Of a stretch of 43,143 nucleotides of DNA, positions 18,641 through 30,299 are shown piece after piece (positions within the stretch are counted from its first letter, which is position 1; each line of letters opens with the position of its first letter). The notes below the pieces were generated by a model. That model worked only from the letters and a program-made list of their open reading frames with translations. It was not told where the DNA came from and ran no database searches. The position numbers and the translations under genes were made by a program. The DNA is from Hondaea fermentalgiana (taxonomy: Eukaryota; Sar; Bigyra; Thraustochytrida; Thraustochytriidae). The stretch spans positions 46,335 to 89,477 of the forward strand of contig NPFB01000033.1 in assembly GCA_014084085.1 (NCBI GenBank), read 5' to 3'.

Positions 18641-20356
18641 ATGGCGTCTCCGATAGCAGCGCAGGCAGAGCCACCACTTGCTGCATCTGCTCCTTCTGCC
18701 CCGGTGTCTTTCCACGCAAACTCAGCTACAGCCGGCCACAATGTGCTGACGGCGACTGCGTCTGCGTCTTCGAACGCGCCCGCGACTGCGGCGTCGTCGA
18801 CTTCTTCTACTGCTACTACTTCATCGTCGTCGTCGTCATCGTCGCCAACTTCGTCAGTGCATTCGGGTGACGTCATGATCGCTTCGACTACCCAAGCGCA
18901 TCGTGCAAACGCGGATCTTAACTTTTCAAGCACGCCAACCACGACTGCCGCACAGATCATGCCGCACATGGCACCAAGCTCTTCCGGGACAGCTTCAACA
19001 TTTACAACTGCAACATCAAAAGCAGCTGTTGTTGTTGCTGCTCCTGCTGCTCCTGCTCCTGCTACCGCGGATGCTGTGAATACAGACCAAACATCCGCAG
19101 CACCAAGTAACCTTGTGTCAGCATTTGCAAAACAGCAGCCCATGAGACAGAAGCGCGAGCCACCGTCACCTGCGATGCCCTCAACGAACGATAGCACGAA
19201 CGCGGAACATCCGGGGGCTCTTGCCCACGGAACCACTGTCACGATGGGAAACAGTTACAAAAAGCACAATCATAATCCCTCGCCTGCCACGCTTGCCGCG
19301 CAGCAAGCAGGGCAGGCCGGTGATGCCAGATTGCCCTCGGCATCGATTCCCACGGCACCTCACATTATGACCGTGACTTCGCGTGCCGCGCACGCCATCG
19401 CACCGGCATCGGTCCCGTCATCGTCGTCGTCGTCCTCCTCCTCCACCAACTCGTTAATGCAAAATGCTTCCGTGGCCAGCAGTGCGCCCATGGTCGTCAC
19501 GGCAAGCACCGGTGGGCCGCTTCGACAGCCTGTGTTGGGTACAAATCTCAACGCAAACAGCAACGGAGCGCCTCCGCAAGCTTCCTTTCTTGGCAAGGCC
19601 AGCGACGTGATTCAAAACCAGTTCAAGTCCAACGCCGCTAAGCTTGGCGGGCGCTGGGGACCAGAAGAAGACAACATTTTGCGACAGACCGTCGCGGAAA
19701 TGGGGGCCAAGAACTGGAAGAAAATCTCGCAGGTTGCCTTTGGCGGTCGACGTACAGATGTACAGTGTCTCCACCGATGGCAAAAGGTGCTTAAACCGGG
19801 TCTCGTCAAGGGGTCTTGGACCAAGGAGGAAGACGCCGTGGTCATGCGCATGGTCGAAAAGTACGGCCTTGGCAATATCAAGTGGTCCGTCATTGCGAAT
19901 CAGCTGCCTGGCCGCCTTGGCAAGCAGTGCCGCGAGCGTTGGTTCAACCATCTTGACCCGTCTCTCAAGAAAGAGCCTTGGAGCGCCGAGGAAGACCGCA
20001 TTCTCATGGAAGCGCAGTCCACACTTGGCAACCGCTGGTGCCAGATTGCGAGCCTCATTCCTGGGCGTAGTGAAAATGCCGTCAAGAATCGATGGAACTC
20101 CGCGATGCGCCGCAAGCTGCAGTCGGATCGCGCCGAGCGTGGACCGGATCCAGAAAAGGAGGCTGAAAAGGCCGCCAAGAAGGCCGCTGCCCTCGCCAAG
20201 AAAAAGGAAAAGAAGGAGAGGAAGGAGCGCGAGAAGCGCGAAAAACAGGCTGCGGCCAAACGTCTTCGCGAAGAAAAGGCAGCGGAGCGCAAACGCATCC
20301 AAGCCGAGAAGAAGGCCGCCAAGGCCGCAGCGCGCAAGCAACAAGCTGCTGCGCAA

Positions 20357-20388
<32 letters not shown>

Positions 20389-22051
20389 AACCGCAGCCGC
20401 TTCTTCGATTACATCCTCGTCGCCTTCCAAGCCCACCGCAGCGACTGCAGCTGGATTGACGGCGCCGGCCCGGACCAAATCAGTAGTACCCAAATCCGCC
20501 ACAGCAGCACCACCAACAGCCGCAGGACCGAAAAAGTCCAAGGCATCGGCGACAAAGTCAAAGTCCAAGAAAACGCATCCCGATTTTGGCTTTGGGACCG
20601 CCATGATGATGTCTGATGGCGCCTTCTTTCTCGGCGCGGCTGGACTTGGGGTGCCACCACTGGGACATCCGCCTTCGCAGTCACAAGCGTATCTTCACTC
20701 TGCTCATGATATCGCGACAAGCGGCAGCGCAGGTAACAATTCCCACATGGATGACAGCGCTATGCATCCGGCATCTTCTTCATTTGCCCCGTCTGCGTTT
20801 TACACGCCTCACCCGCACGCATCACAGCACATGGGTCATCCTTCACGCCATGTAGACTCCGCTCATACTGTATCTCCGCAGATGGACCACTCGCAACAGC
20901 ACCAGCACCAGCACCAGCATCATGTTGTTCATCATCATCACCATCAATCGCAGCAGCAGCAGCAAATGCACGAGCATGAGCACGAGCAGCAGCGCGGCTA
21001 CCGTGATCATCATCAGCACCAGGGACAACACCAGCATGAGCAGCACTTCAGTCAGCACCAACACATGCAGCACCACCAGCATCAACACCAACACATGCCG
21101 CAAGTGCAGGAGCATCAGCACGCTCAGCATCAACGCCAGGAGCAGGATGAAGGAGACTCACAGCGGTTCGCCCACCACCAGTACGAGAAGGCAAACTCGG
21201 GTCGCTCTGTGCAAGACATGGACCACGACCTTCCACTCGCCTCGCCCAGCGAACCGCTCACAATGAATGTAGACCAGAGCGCCCCGCGTAGCGCACGAAG
21301 CAACAAGGCCGCAAGCGACAAGCACGACGAAGGATTCATGCACGGAAACTTTCATTTTGAGAGCTTTCCTGGCTCGGGAAGCCAGTCGTTCTTCTCTTCG
21401 CACGGCAATGAGCAGACCGACGGCCCCGCGCAGACACCGACGCAGCACATGAGCGCTGCCGATGCGTTCTGGCCCGAGCTCTCCACCTCGCTCGACTTTC
21501 CCTTTGGCAACATGTCGCAGCCGTCGCTGGTGATGCACGCCGGCGGCGCAAACACCCGCAGTGGTAACCTTGTGCCCCCGGGCGGGAACAAGTCGGCCTC
21601 TTCGGGTCGCGGTGGAACCAAGGGCCCGACCAAGACCAAGGCAAAGAAGAGAAAGGATGGCACGGCCAAGGCAACTAAGGCAGCTGCGGGGTCTACGAAG
21701 AAGGCCGGCCGCAAGCCACGCGCACCAAAGGCCAACGCCGCCAATGCCTCGCAGGAGAGCAAGGCCCAGTCCTTGAACCAGCCGATCGACTTCGATCTCT
21801 TCACTATGAACACTTTTGGCCAGGCTGATGATCTCTTTGGCGGCGCCGATCCCACCGGAGCATTGGATCCCAGCGCTACGGTTCACGGCGATGACTCGAG
21901 CAACCTTCTCGAAGACCTCTCTTTCCTCAATATGACTGTCGACTACAGCGACGGCCGCAAATACAGGGACGACGGCATGGCCGGAGACGGCGCGCCGTCT
22001 GCGATGCCTAGCATGATGGATCAGTTCGATGATCTTTTCCAGTCGATGTGA
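18641..22051 (+). CDS. Three-repeat MYB transcription factor (c-MYB/MYB3R type)
   Basis: The single-exon gene encodes 1136 residues. After a Ser/Ala/Thr-rich 330-residue leader come three MYB repeats at about 336-386, 388-440 and 441-492. All nine helix-spacing Trp are present (GRWGPEED, KNWKKI, HRW; GSWTKEED, IKWSVI, ERW; EPWSAEED, NRWCQI, NRW). R1R2R3 proteins bind YAACGG and control G2/M or proliferation genes in plants and animals. A Lys/Glu/Ala helix and a poly-Ala run (about 567-582) follow. Then come a basic linker, a long His/Gln region (about 750-835) and an acidic C-terminus with several Phe/Leu-rich motifs (DFDLFTM, LLEDLSFLNM) resembling activation segments. The low-complexity regions come from in-frame GCT and CAN repeats. 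Confidence 0.93.
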
Positions 22052-22719
22052 GCGCACGCGGCCCTGCTTTATCCACCTCAAACCGGACATGAATGACCTG
22101 ACACACAACTTAAGCAATCTCGACACTGTTTCGCTCGTTGCTCTTTTTTCTGACTTTTTCTTCTCCTCTTCTTTCTGTGCTTGCCACCTAAATTAATTTT
22201 GATCGCTGCTGCGTTTTACTAGGTTTTACTTGACCACTTTGTGAGATGCATTTGCTTCCCTGCCTCACTCTGATTGCACTATGGTATACTACTACCATGG
22301 CAACCTTGTTTTATTTGTCGATCGATGATGCCAAGATCGTCGGCTATTTCTCGACTGCCTCGATCTTGCTTTTTGGCACAAGAAAGTAGCATGTAAAGAA
22401 TCATAGTCGCTGCGTCGAATCCGCCGGCCTCACGAACATCAACAGGATAAGCCATGATGCATTCACTGTCATTTCGTCGTAAAAAGGGCAGACTTTGGCC
22501 CCATGACAGCATAACGTGATTGATTGCATTGTTGCTCGCGATCCAGCCCGAGTCCACGTGGGCGCGGCCCGTGTCGCCGGCGCCACAGCGTGCGTGCGTG
22601 TGTGCGTGTGTGCGTGCTGCACGGAGCAGCAGCAGCGAGTCTATCGCGCGGATCAGCGAGCAAATAGGCAAGCCGGCAAACCAGGTGGGTGGATAGATAG
22701 TGGTAAACAATCTTCGACG
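22052..22719. other. Spacer between MYB3R-like and WDR91 genes
   Basis: It contains the probable 3' UTR of the MYB gene and the leader of WDR91. A GTGCGTGC-type repeat is present near 22591-22616. No supported gene is seen. Confidence 0.5.
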
Positions 22720-24805
22720 ATGGAGTACCTGGCCGAGGCGGACGAGCTCGTCCTGGAGTATCTTGTCTTTCGCGGGTTCACAGAAGCCGCGCGCGCGTTC
22801 GTGGCGGAGCGTAGCGAAGATAGACTACAAAGTCTGAATGCCGAGCGCGTGGCGCAGCAACTGCTGACGCTGGCTGAAGAGTTTGACCTCGACGCGCTTG
22901 TGGATCTCTGGGATTTCCTTGACCGGCGCTGCTTCGCAGGCCTCGACGCCATCCTTGCCGAAAACGCGCTCAGACTCAAGGCGAGCCTCTTCAAGTTCTA
23001 CATGGTCAACGCCAAGCGACAGAATCGTATGGACCAACTCTTGCAGATCTTTGACAAAGATGTGCTCGACCGCCCAGGCGTCGCTGATCCCGCCGTCCCG
23101 GGTGGCTCTCGTTCCCCCTTGTCGTCTTCGTGGCATACATGGTATGCTCTCCCGTACTGCCGCGATCCGAGCCGCGACCCGGCGTTTGCCCCGTACTTTG
23201 AAAAAGCGTGGGCCGACTTGCTCGCGGTGTCGCTGCATAACTTCTTGGCCGATGTCTTTCGTTCGCAAGAGGCGCCCAAGCTTTTGTCTTTTCCTCTCCA
23301 TGGCCGCAAATTACGCGCAGCACGTGCAGACCTTCAAGCAAAGGAGTTTGAGTGTAAGTCTTGCTTTGTGTCGAGTCTAACCCTCCTTCCTTCCCCTGCA
23401 ATGATGATGTCGAGCTCCCTCACACTAACCGTCTTTTGCTTACTTGCTACTCTGTGCGTGTGCATCTCTTGTCTTCTTTGCTCACTTAGGCGCGCGTCTT
23501 GCGCAAGAAGTGCGACGACTTCGCACAATGCTGGAAAACCGCCAGGATCCTGCGCTTGCCAAAGGTTTGGCCCAAGAAAACGAGACTGCCGAGCTCGACG
23601 AGGCCTCTAGCATTCCGAAAGTAGAGTCAATGGAAGGAAACGAGGCGAATGGCGCAGCCGACGTCCAGCACCTAACTTGCGTGGCGGAGAGTCACCACGC
23701 GTCGCGTGTCAATGTGTGCCGATTTGCGCCCCCTATGGGCGCCTCTGAAAATCGTGCGCTGGTGACAGCCTCGCAGGATGGGACTGTGCGGGTGTGGTCG
23801 TGGCTCGGCGATCCAGGGAGTGATCTTGTCCAGGAGCAGCTCATCTTTTGTGCGAGCGAGGCTCTTTCCTTGGACTGGCATCCGGAGCGCCCTGAGCTGC
23901 TAGCAATCGGACACGCAAACAGTACGGTTCGGCTCTGGGACGTGCAGGCGCGCGCACAGACGAGCGAGTTTATCGTGACAGGAGATCCGGCGCTTCCCTT
24001 CGTTTCTGATCTTCGGCTCAGTGCGCGTCGTCAAGTGCTGGCTACGCTATGCACGGGCCAAAGCAGTGCGGCCGTCCGTCGTGGGTCTGAGAGCGGCGAT
24101 CGCCATGCTGCGCTCTTTGCTCCCAAGGCCGTTGCCGGGGTCACGGGCACTGCGCCATTGTATACGCACAAGGTGACACGGAGGGCGTCGGTTCAACTGT
24201 GGAGCACGACGACGAGCCAGCTCGTGGCGAGTCTACCCGAGAGCGAAAGGTACTGGATCACTTCGATATGCTTCAATCACAATGGCTCTCTTCTCGTCAC
24301 GGGTGCAAGCGATGGCAAGGTGCGCGTGTTCGACGTGCAGAAAATGACAAGCATAATGGAGTTTGAGGCGGCGCAATGTTCGGTGACCAAGCTCGTGCTT
24401 ACCTCTGACGAGACTGCTATCGTGGTGATCGCTGCGGACGGAGGCCTTTCGCAGTGGAGTCTTCATCGCGTGGCGGCCCCATTACTAAGGATTGAAGGGA
24501 GTCGTGCGAATGCAATGGCGGCAGAGACTCCAGAGTGGTCTAGCGCCTGGAAACCGCGCGGAGATCTTATATGGATGGGCGACAGCCCGCAGAGATGCGC
24601 CGCTTGCTCGCCTGTGTTTGGAAACGCTGTAAAAGTGTTTGGTCAAAATCAAAATCATACTTTTTGGCTCGATGCTGCTGCTGCGACAGGCGCGCGCTAC
24701 GCTCCTACATCAATAGATTGGGCTCAAGGTGTGCTGGTTGCCTCATACGAGTCGGGCAGTGTTCGAGCGTTCAATTTTGGTGACAAGAGTTCATTACAAG
24801 GATGA
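22720..24805 (+). CDS. WDR91: WDR91 homologue, two exons
   Basis: Exons 22720-23353 and 23490-24805 join in phase to 649 residues (human WDR91 is about 750). The N-terminus carries a LisH-like helix pair (ELVLEYLVFRGFTEAARAF) and the conserved ASLFKFYMVNAKRQNRMDQ, WHTWYALPYCRDPSRDPAF and VSLHNFLADVF segments of WDR91. The junction residue is Cys within a short coiled coil (ARLAQEVRRLRTML). From about residue 290, WD40 blades are visible (GTVRVWSW, STVRLWDVQ, GKVRVFDVQ, FNHNGSLLVTGASDG). In animals WDR91, with WDR81, limits endosomal PI3-kinase activity and acts with Rab7 in endosome maturation. A similar endolysosomal role is inferred. The poorly conserved central linker is shorter than in animals. 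Confidence 0.9.
23354..23489 (+). other. WDR91 intron, 136 bases
   Basis: The donor is GTAAGTCTTG and the acceptor follows a pyrimidine-rich tract ending CACTTAG. Splicing after base 1 of a codon joins the two halves of the WDR91 frame. Confidence 0.9.
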
Positions 24806-25072
24806 AAGAGGATGAAGTAGGTAGGTAGATAGGTTGATAGATCGATTCCGAGTCGGTTAGGAAAGATCAGAGCACAATTCAACACAGCATGCAAGATCGT
24901 TCATGAGGGGGAAAGAAGAAAGAAAAGAAGAAGAAGCAGCAGCAGCAGCAGCAGAAAAAAGGCAAAGCAAAGGATGGGGGCAAATCACCCGGCGGCTCGC
25001 GTGGGCAAATGACGTTCGAGTCCCTTCAGAGAATGTAAATTGAGACGGCTCACGTTCTCTTTGTCTGTCCAA
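24806..25072. other. Convergent spacer WDR91/RBR
   Basis: These 267 bases hold both 3' ends. They contain a GTAG/GATA tetranucleotide tract (24818-24845) and an AAG/AGC purine tract (24909-24960). No gene is seen. Confidence 0.5.
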
Positions 25073-28000
25073 TCACAAGGGAGGGCGTCTTCGGGCGGCT
25101 CGATGCTGGCGTCGATTAACGAGGCGTTGACGGCGAGAGGCCTGATGGCCGGCACCGTGGTTGGCGTCTTCATCCTCGTCGTCGTCGTCGGCCATGGGAT
25201 TAATGTGCAAGCGCGACCGACGGCCTTGCTGCGCATTGATGAGCTGTACATTGTGCGTTTCGGACTCCGCCTGAGCGTATAATCTCCGCGTTTGTGGCGT
25301 CATTTCCACATTTGACATTTGTGCGCGAGCAAGCAGGCTCGGAGCCGGTGATGCGTAAATGGAAACCCTCGATCTGCCAGGGGACTCAAAGCTACTAAAC
25401 GCCGGGGCCGACGCCCTGTTCGAGGGAGAAACAGGGGGAAGGACGGCAGCAGTTCTAGGCGCTGGGGGCAGAAAGGATCTGGGCGGCCGCGATCTTACGG
25501 CACCAGCCGGGGCGCGCAAATTGAGAATGGTGGGTTTCATGCGCGGCAGGAACATCTGGTTGTAAAAGTCCACGATAGTGCCTGTATGGTTGTACGCGCC
25601 GCTTCGGGTAGTGCGTTTGTTTGCGTTGTTGGGCATGTAAATACGATCAACAACTTTGTCTGTTCGAGCGAGGTTTTGCGTGCGAAAACGGCTCATGTTG
25701 CTGATTAGAGCAGCATACGTGTCGGCGTTTTCCACGCGTGATTCCTTGTACACGGCCACGAGCCGCTTGAAGGTCAGCGCCGGCTCCACGGCCCGGAGCT
25801 TAGACACGGCAAAGATGGAACACAAGATGACCGAATCAAGGTGTCGATCCTCGCAGAGCTCGGGGTGATGCTTGATGGCCTCGCGGAAGACACGCCAAAT
25901 ATCCTTGTAGAAGCCCGTATCATTTTGCGGATATCCGAGGCGCATAAAGATCTTTTTCGCCTTGGCGTGCGCGTGAGCAAGAAGTTTCTGCGTGAAGAAT
26001 TCATCGAGGCGGTGCAACTTGGGCACAGTGGCGATGTCGGTGCGTTCGATCTCGACGACCCGCTTGCGCTCGTGCAAGAGGTCAAAGATTGGCGAGCCTT
26101 TTCGCCAGACGTGCTCTTCGAGGATATCCGTCTCGAGCATGTGCATGTGTTGTACCAGCATCTTGGGAAGCATGGGCACATACTTCATGAAGCTCTCGAG
26201 GACCTTGAGCAGCTCAAGACCCGGGACGCCCAGGCGGTCCGTCAGAGTTGGATGCATGAGGCGAAAAATCTCCTTTGCGCGAAAAATGACCTCCATGCAG
26301 CAGGCAAAGAGACCCCGGTGAAACATGTCTGACTTCAAGAGAGAATATAAGTTCCCCTTGGAAGCACGAGAGTCGACATCGGCAACGCGAAGACGGATGG
26401 CCTCGCCTTGCAAGATGGACTCGAGCACGCGATAGTACAGTTTGGTGCCGGCGGCAGTATGCTTTTTGATCGCGGCCACGGAGGATGAGGAAGAGCAAGC
26501 AGCCCCCTGGCCAGCAGCATGTGTGCCGTGAAAGAGCTCTTTGCTAATATGCGGCTGGGGCCCATCCTCGGTTCCGTCTTGCAAGAGAGCGGCGCGCATT
26601 TCTCGTAGCCGTGCTTCCGTATCAGAGGCGAGGAAACCAAAAGCTTGCACTAATGTAACAGGCTGCTCGTTTTCAGCTTCGTCCTGGGGAAGTTCACTGA
26701 CGCTGCGTTGCTCACGTTGTTGGTTGTGCGCCTCCTCGCACTCTGCAAAAAAGCGGAGCAGTGTTGCTTCCGGTGATTCTGATGCGCCGTCTAGTTCGCG
26801 GTTGAGCCAGTTGCTCGTCTCCACGGCGAGCGACACCGGCGTCTCTGCAGGTCGTCTAAACGGCGCTCGTCGCGCCATGGACGCGTTGCGAGGGCTTGAT
26901 ACCTGGGGAGCGGTGGACTTATCGAAGAAAACTTCGCGAGGAGCACCCTCCTCGGCGTCGCCACTGAAGAGAGTTTTTGACGGCAGAAGCGTGCGTACAG
27001 CAGCCATTTCCTCGGCTTTGCGCTTGAAACGCGTGCGGGCTTGGACGGGGGGAGGCATGTGATTGTTTTCCGGCTGAGCATCTGAAGATGCAGAACCGGG
27101 AGCGTCTGCTGGATTTTCGCCGGCACGAGGCGCCCGGCGTTCCTTGAGCGGGGTTTGCGCTGGTATGCATGCGACATTCTCGTGCTTGAGAAATGAGCGC
27201 TCGTCGAGACTAGCCATGTCCTGCAAGTACGCGATTTCATAGTGACGACCTACGTCCATGGCGTCCGTGGGGTTGACGCCAAGTTTTGTCAACTGGTCGA
27301 CGAGCCCTTTCATGCGGTCGCTGCTCGCTTTGTCCTGTCGCACGTGGCTCACGGCGTCGAGCAAGAGCTCGTACGACCATGCCATGTCCTGGTCGTGCGC
27401 GAGCAAGCGTCGGCCCACGAGGAAGAGATACCAGGCCAGGGCTCGTCTTGAAACGGGCAAAGGGTCCTGATCCCTGCAGATTACGACGAATTTTTGATAC
27501 AAGAGGCCGAGCTGCTTGTGGGCCTTGAGCGAGTCCTCGAGGGCCTTGAGGGATTCTTCCTGAATGCCGCCTTCGACGCGCGCGGCAGTATGCACTTGAT
27601 CTACAAAGGTTTCTCCGAATTCGGTTGCATCGTGATGGGCCCTGAGGATGTTTTCGAGGCCGATCTTCCGCAGGTGGATGCGCTTCAGTGCCTCCTGAGG
27701 CGCTGTAAAACCGCCCGCGGTTCCATCGAGACGCTTCTGCCTCTTCCGCGCGGTCTCTTCGCCCGGAGCGGCGTCATCGTTTCCGTGTGCGCCGTCGCCC
27801 TTGCCCTGCTGGGCGGCGCGGACCTCCTCCCCCTCGAGGAGCCGCGCCGCGACGACGAAGACGACGCTCGCGCGCCAGGCGTCGAGGTCGGCGCCGGCGA
27901 GGTCCTTCTCCTCGCAGATCCTGCGCAGCAGCGCGCTGGCGCGGCGGGCCGCCACGGCGTCGAGGCCCAGGTCCGCGCACGTCTGCTCCACGCGCGCCTC

Positions 28001-28133
28001 CGCGTCCTCCATCGTCGCCTCCGCGTACGCGCCCTCCGCGTCCTCCTGGCCGTGCTCCTGCGCCTGCTGCTGCTCCTTCTCCGCGGCGGCGGCAACTGCA
28101 GCAACCGGAAAGTCAGCATTGTTCGCACCATTG
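25073..28133 (-). CDS. RBR: Retinoblastoma-related protein, 5' end lost in gap
   Basis: The readable frame runs from the gap to the stop; the first in-frame ATG is at 28012, giving 979 residues. The N-terminal region (EDAEARVEQTCADLGLD, then DAWRASVVFVVAARLL) matches the Rb N-terminal cyclin-like fold. Pocket box A (about residues 388-650) contains TPVSLAVETSNWL, KLYYRVLESILQGEAIRL and GSPIFDLL. Box B (about 675-830) contains EDRHLDSVILCSIFAVSKL and IVDFYNQMFLPRMK. The C-terminal tail has SIYASPAP and MTPQTRR, likely CDK target sites as in other Rb proteins. Rb binds E2F/DP and blocks S-phase genes until phosphorylated by cyclin-CDK. The true start, or a first exon, may lie in or beyond the gap; a possible splice acceptor (TTGCTGCAG) lies near 28090. 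Confidence 0.95.
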
Positions 28134-28233
28134 NNNNNNNNNNNNNNNNNNNNNNNNNNNNNNNNNNNNNNNNNNNNNNNNNNNNNNNNNNNNNNNNNNN
28201 NNNNNNNNNNNNNNNNNNNNNNNNNNNNNNNNN
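28134..28233. other. Assembly gap (100 N)
   Basis: Exactly 100 N interrupt the 5' end of the retinoblastoma gene. The true size is unknown. Confidence 0.99.
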
Positions 28234-28672
28234 GGCTGGGGCGCGGCGCCGAGCACGCGAGGCGAGAGCGCGCTGGGACGCGCGGCTTGCGAGCGAGGCA
28301 AGGCGCGGCTTGCGAGGCGAGGCGAGCGCAGCCGAGGCCAGCGAGAGTCGTGGCGTCTTTGGGGCGGGAGAAGAGCGCGGCGAGGAGGCGGCTTTTGGTT
28401 TTTTGCAGAAGGAGGACGCGGCAGCCGAAGCGCAAGCTGAGGCAGAGCGAGCGAGCGAGCGAGCGAGCGAGCCGCCAGAGTGAAGACTTGTGTGATACCG
28501 TATACGGGCGGGCTCGGTGGGTTTGCAGGAAGAGAGTTGAATTGATCAGGTCGACGAGAACGACGCTGCGACGGCGCAGAAGGCCGAGCGTGGGGTTGCT
28601 CGAAAGGCGAACTGGGCGATGCGAAGGAACTCGTTCCAGTGCTGACCGAGTGAGCGCGAAAATCTGGGCGCC
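28234..28672. promoter_or_regulatory. Divergent upstream region of RBR and the next gene
   Basis: GC-rich DNA with GGCGAGGC-like repeats at its left edge and a (GAGC) tetranucleotide run at about 28444-28471. The minus-strand frame crossing the gap is open here but Arg/Ala/Ser-rich and unlike an Rb N-terminus, so I treat it as upstream sequence. Confidence 0.4.
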
Positions 28673-29581
28673 ATGCGCGCACGGAAATTGGATGTGCTCG
28701 CGCTACGAAGCAATCGAAGCAGGCAAGAGCGTCCTGGACCGAGCAGCAATGAAAAGGGGCGTTGCGAGAGCGACGAGATTGCGCACGATGACAAGCCGGA
28801 GACGATGGCGTCTTCGCGTGAAGAGGTAGATGTCTGTCACCCCGACAAGCTAGCTGCAGTTCGTAGTCGGCCCAACGTTGGAAATCAGCAAGAAGACGAT
28901 GAAGAAGACGGCGCGCAAGACTGGACTCAGGATATCGAGGAGGATGATAACAATGATGAAGATGTGCAAGTGCGTGAAGCCATGCAGGCTTTGCAGAACG
29001 AATCGCAACGAGAAGCCCTCGTCATGTCCAATGAAGAAAAGCATCCGATGCACGACGTCGACGCTGAAAAATCAGGAGCCCTGCTGACGTCCATGGACCA
29101 AGTTCTGGTGGGCTTGGATACATGGCAGCTTGAACGACAACGTAAAATGCAAGAGCTCGAGGCCTCTCTTGCACAAGAAAGCGCCCTGGAAGAGCGCAGA
29201 ATCGCAATACTCGCAGAGGAAAGCGAGGACAATGATCATGCGTCGTCTTCTTTAAAAGCAGACGAACGCATGCGCGAGACGGATGCGTTGCAGCGACGTT
29301 TTGCAGAGCTTGCGCAGCAGCGGCCCAATGATGCGTTAGATCGCGCAGGAGCACGCGTCCTCGAGGGGGTGACGAGTAAGGAGCGCAATTTTGCTTCACT
29401 GCGACGAGACATTGCTGCGCTTGGTCAAGACTTTGGCCGCTCCGAAGCGGCACAACTTCACACGAGCTCGATCGGTACGCAGGCACAAGTGGAACTCGAG
29501 GGTGTGATGAATCTACAAGCACAGCTTGACGCCTTTGCAAGTGATCTTGACGCTTTTCTTCTCGAAAGTCCATTGAAATAG
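28673..29581 (+). CDS. Acidic coiled-coil hypothetical protein, 302 aa
   Basis: I do not recognise this protein. Residues 1-44 are basic. A second ATG at 28805 has a stronger context (ACGATGG) and would give 258 residues. Residues about 70-105 are very acidic (DDEEDGAQDWTQDIEEDD). The rest is helical with heptad-like Leu/Ala spacing (residues about 140-190 and 205-300) and no Cys-rich or catalytic motif. The composition is clearly protein-like and the frame spans a full gene length. It converges on HSBP1, with 192 bases between the stops. A structural or adapter role is possible, but nothing specific can be claimed. Confidence 0.6.
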   Translation: MRARKLDVLALRSNRSRQERPGPSSNEKGRCESDEIAHDDKPETMASSREEVDVCHPDKLAAVRSRPNVGNQQEDDEEDGAQDWTQDIEEDDNNDEDVQVREAMQALQNESQREALVMSNEEKHPMHDVDAEKSGALLTSMDQVLVGLDTWQLERQRKMQELEASLAQESALEERRIAILAEESEDNDHASSSLKADERMRETDALQRRFAELAQQRPNDALDRAGARVLEGVTSKERNFASLRRDIAALGQDFGRSEAAQLHTSSIGTQAQVELEGVMNLQAQLDAFASDLDAFLLESPLK

Positions 29582-29773
29582 CCTGATCCACTTTGCGCGC
29601 AACCCTGCTGACATGTACACTGAACATCTCTGGTAAACATTCGTCTTTTTTCATAATTTGTTGCTTTTTGCTTTTCTCTCTTCTTCCTTGGGGGCTACGA
29701 GCACCTTTGCGCATGCACAAGTCTCGGCTACGAAGTGCAAGTCCAAAAGGAGAAATTAAGAGGACGATGCTCT

Positions 29774-30299
29774 TTACTCGTCTGAGGGCGCATTGGGGTC
29801 ATCATTGAGCAGCTCGCCCGAGCCGCCTGCGCCAACATTGGCATTCTCTTCGGTCTCATCGACGCCAGCCTGGGCCATGAGCTCGGAAATGGACTTTTCG
29901 AGGCCGTCTATCCTATCTCCCATCTCGTCGATGCGACCCACAATAGCCTCGCTCATTTGCTGGAACCTTGAGGACTGTAGTTCGCACGAAGCAGAGGACG
30001 AGAAGGTAAAAGGCAGCTGTCAGTTTTAACGAACACATAAGGCGCATGTGGAACTCGCGACGAATGGCGCGAGCGATCGAACGTACCATTTGCGTGAGCA
30101 GGTTTTGCACCTGTGACAGACAAATCGCGACCACGTGGAATGGAATGATAAGCGAGATGTTAGTCGTTATACTGTATGCGCAAAGTAAATCCAGAAACAG
30201 CAAAGAGAGACTTGAACTTACAAAGACGCTGAGGTCAGGCTCCTCCTGCGGCGCGGTGTTGCCGTCGGTTGCGTCCATGGGCGGGTTCTTGCCCGTCAT
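29774..30299 (-). CDS. HSBP1: Heat shock factor binding protein 1, three exons
   Basis: Exons 30222-30299, 30087-30110 and 29774-29974 join in phase 0 to a 100-residue protein. The joined core [31 protein letters not shown] aligns with human HSBP1 (DLTSVVQTLLQQM, then FQTMSDQIIGRIDDM). It continues [22 protein letters not shown]1 is a small trimeric coiled coil that binds the heptad repeats of heat-shock factor and damps the stress response; it is also linked to WASH complex assembly. The C-terminus carries an extra acidic tail. The middle exon is only 24 bases, so gene finders may miss it. Intron borders are GTAAGT/CAG and GTACGT/CAG. Confidence 0.93.
29975..30086 (-). other. HSBP1 intron 2, 112 bases
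   Basis: The donor is GTACGTTC and the acceptor is AACTACAG. The acceptor choice restores SSRFQQMSE of the family; a second AG (TTCCAG) twelve bases downstream is also possible and would drop four residues in frame. Confidence 0.85.
30087..30110 (-). other. 24-base micro-exon of HSBP1
   Basis: It encodes only VQNLLTQM, one coiled-coil turn conserved in HSBP1. It is flanked by CTGTCACAG on the 5' side and GTACGT on the 3' side. Both introns are phase 0, so skipping would remove eight residues without a frameshift. Confidence 0.9.
30111..30221 (-). other. HSBP1 intron 1, 111 bases
   Basis: The donor is GTAAGTTC after codon 26 and the acceptor is TGTCACAG. Confidence 0.9.

Noticed and set aside
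22279..22710. 143-codon frame on the - strand between MYB3R and WDR91
   Set aside because: The C-terminal half looks mildly protein-like, but the start overlaps the WDR91 leader and a CA-type repeat, and no family is recognised.
28234..28435. Minus-strand frame continuing the retinoblastoma gene across the gap
   Set aside because: The gap size is unknown, so frame continuity is meaningless, and the sequence does not resemble an Rb N-terminus.
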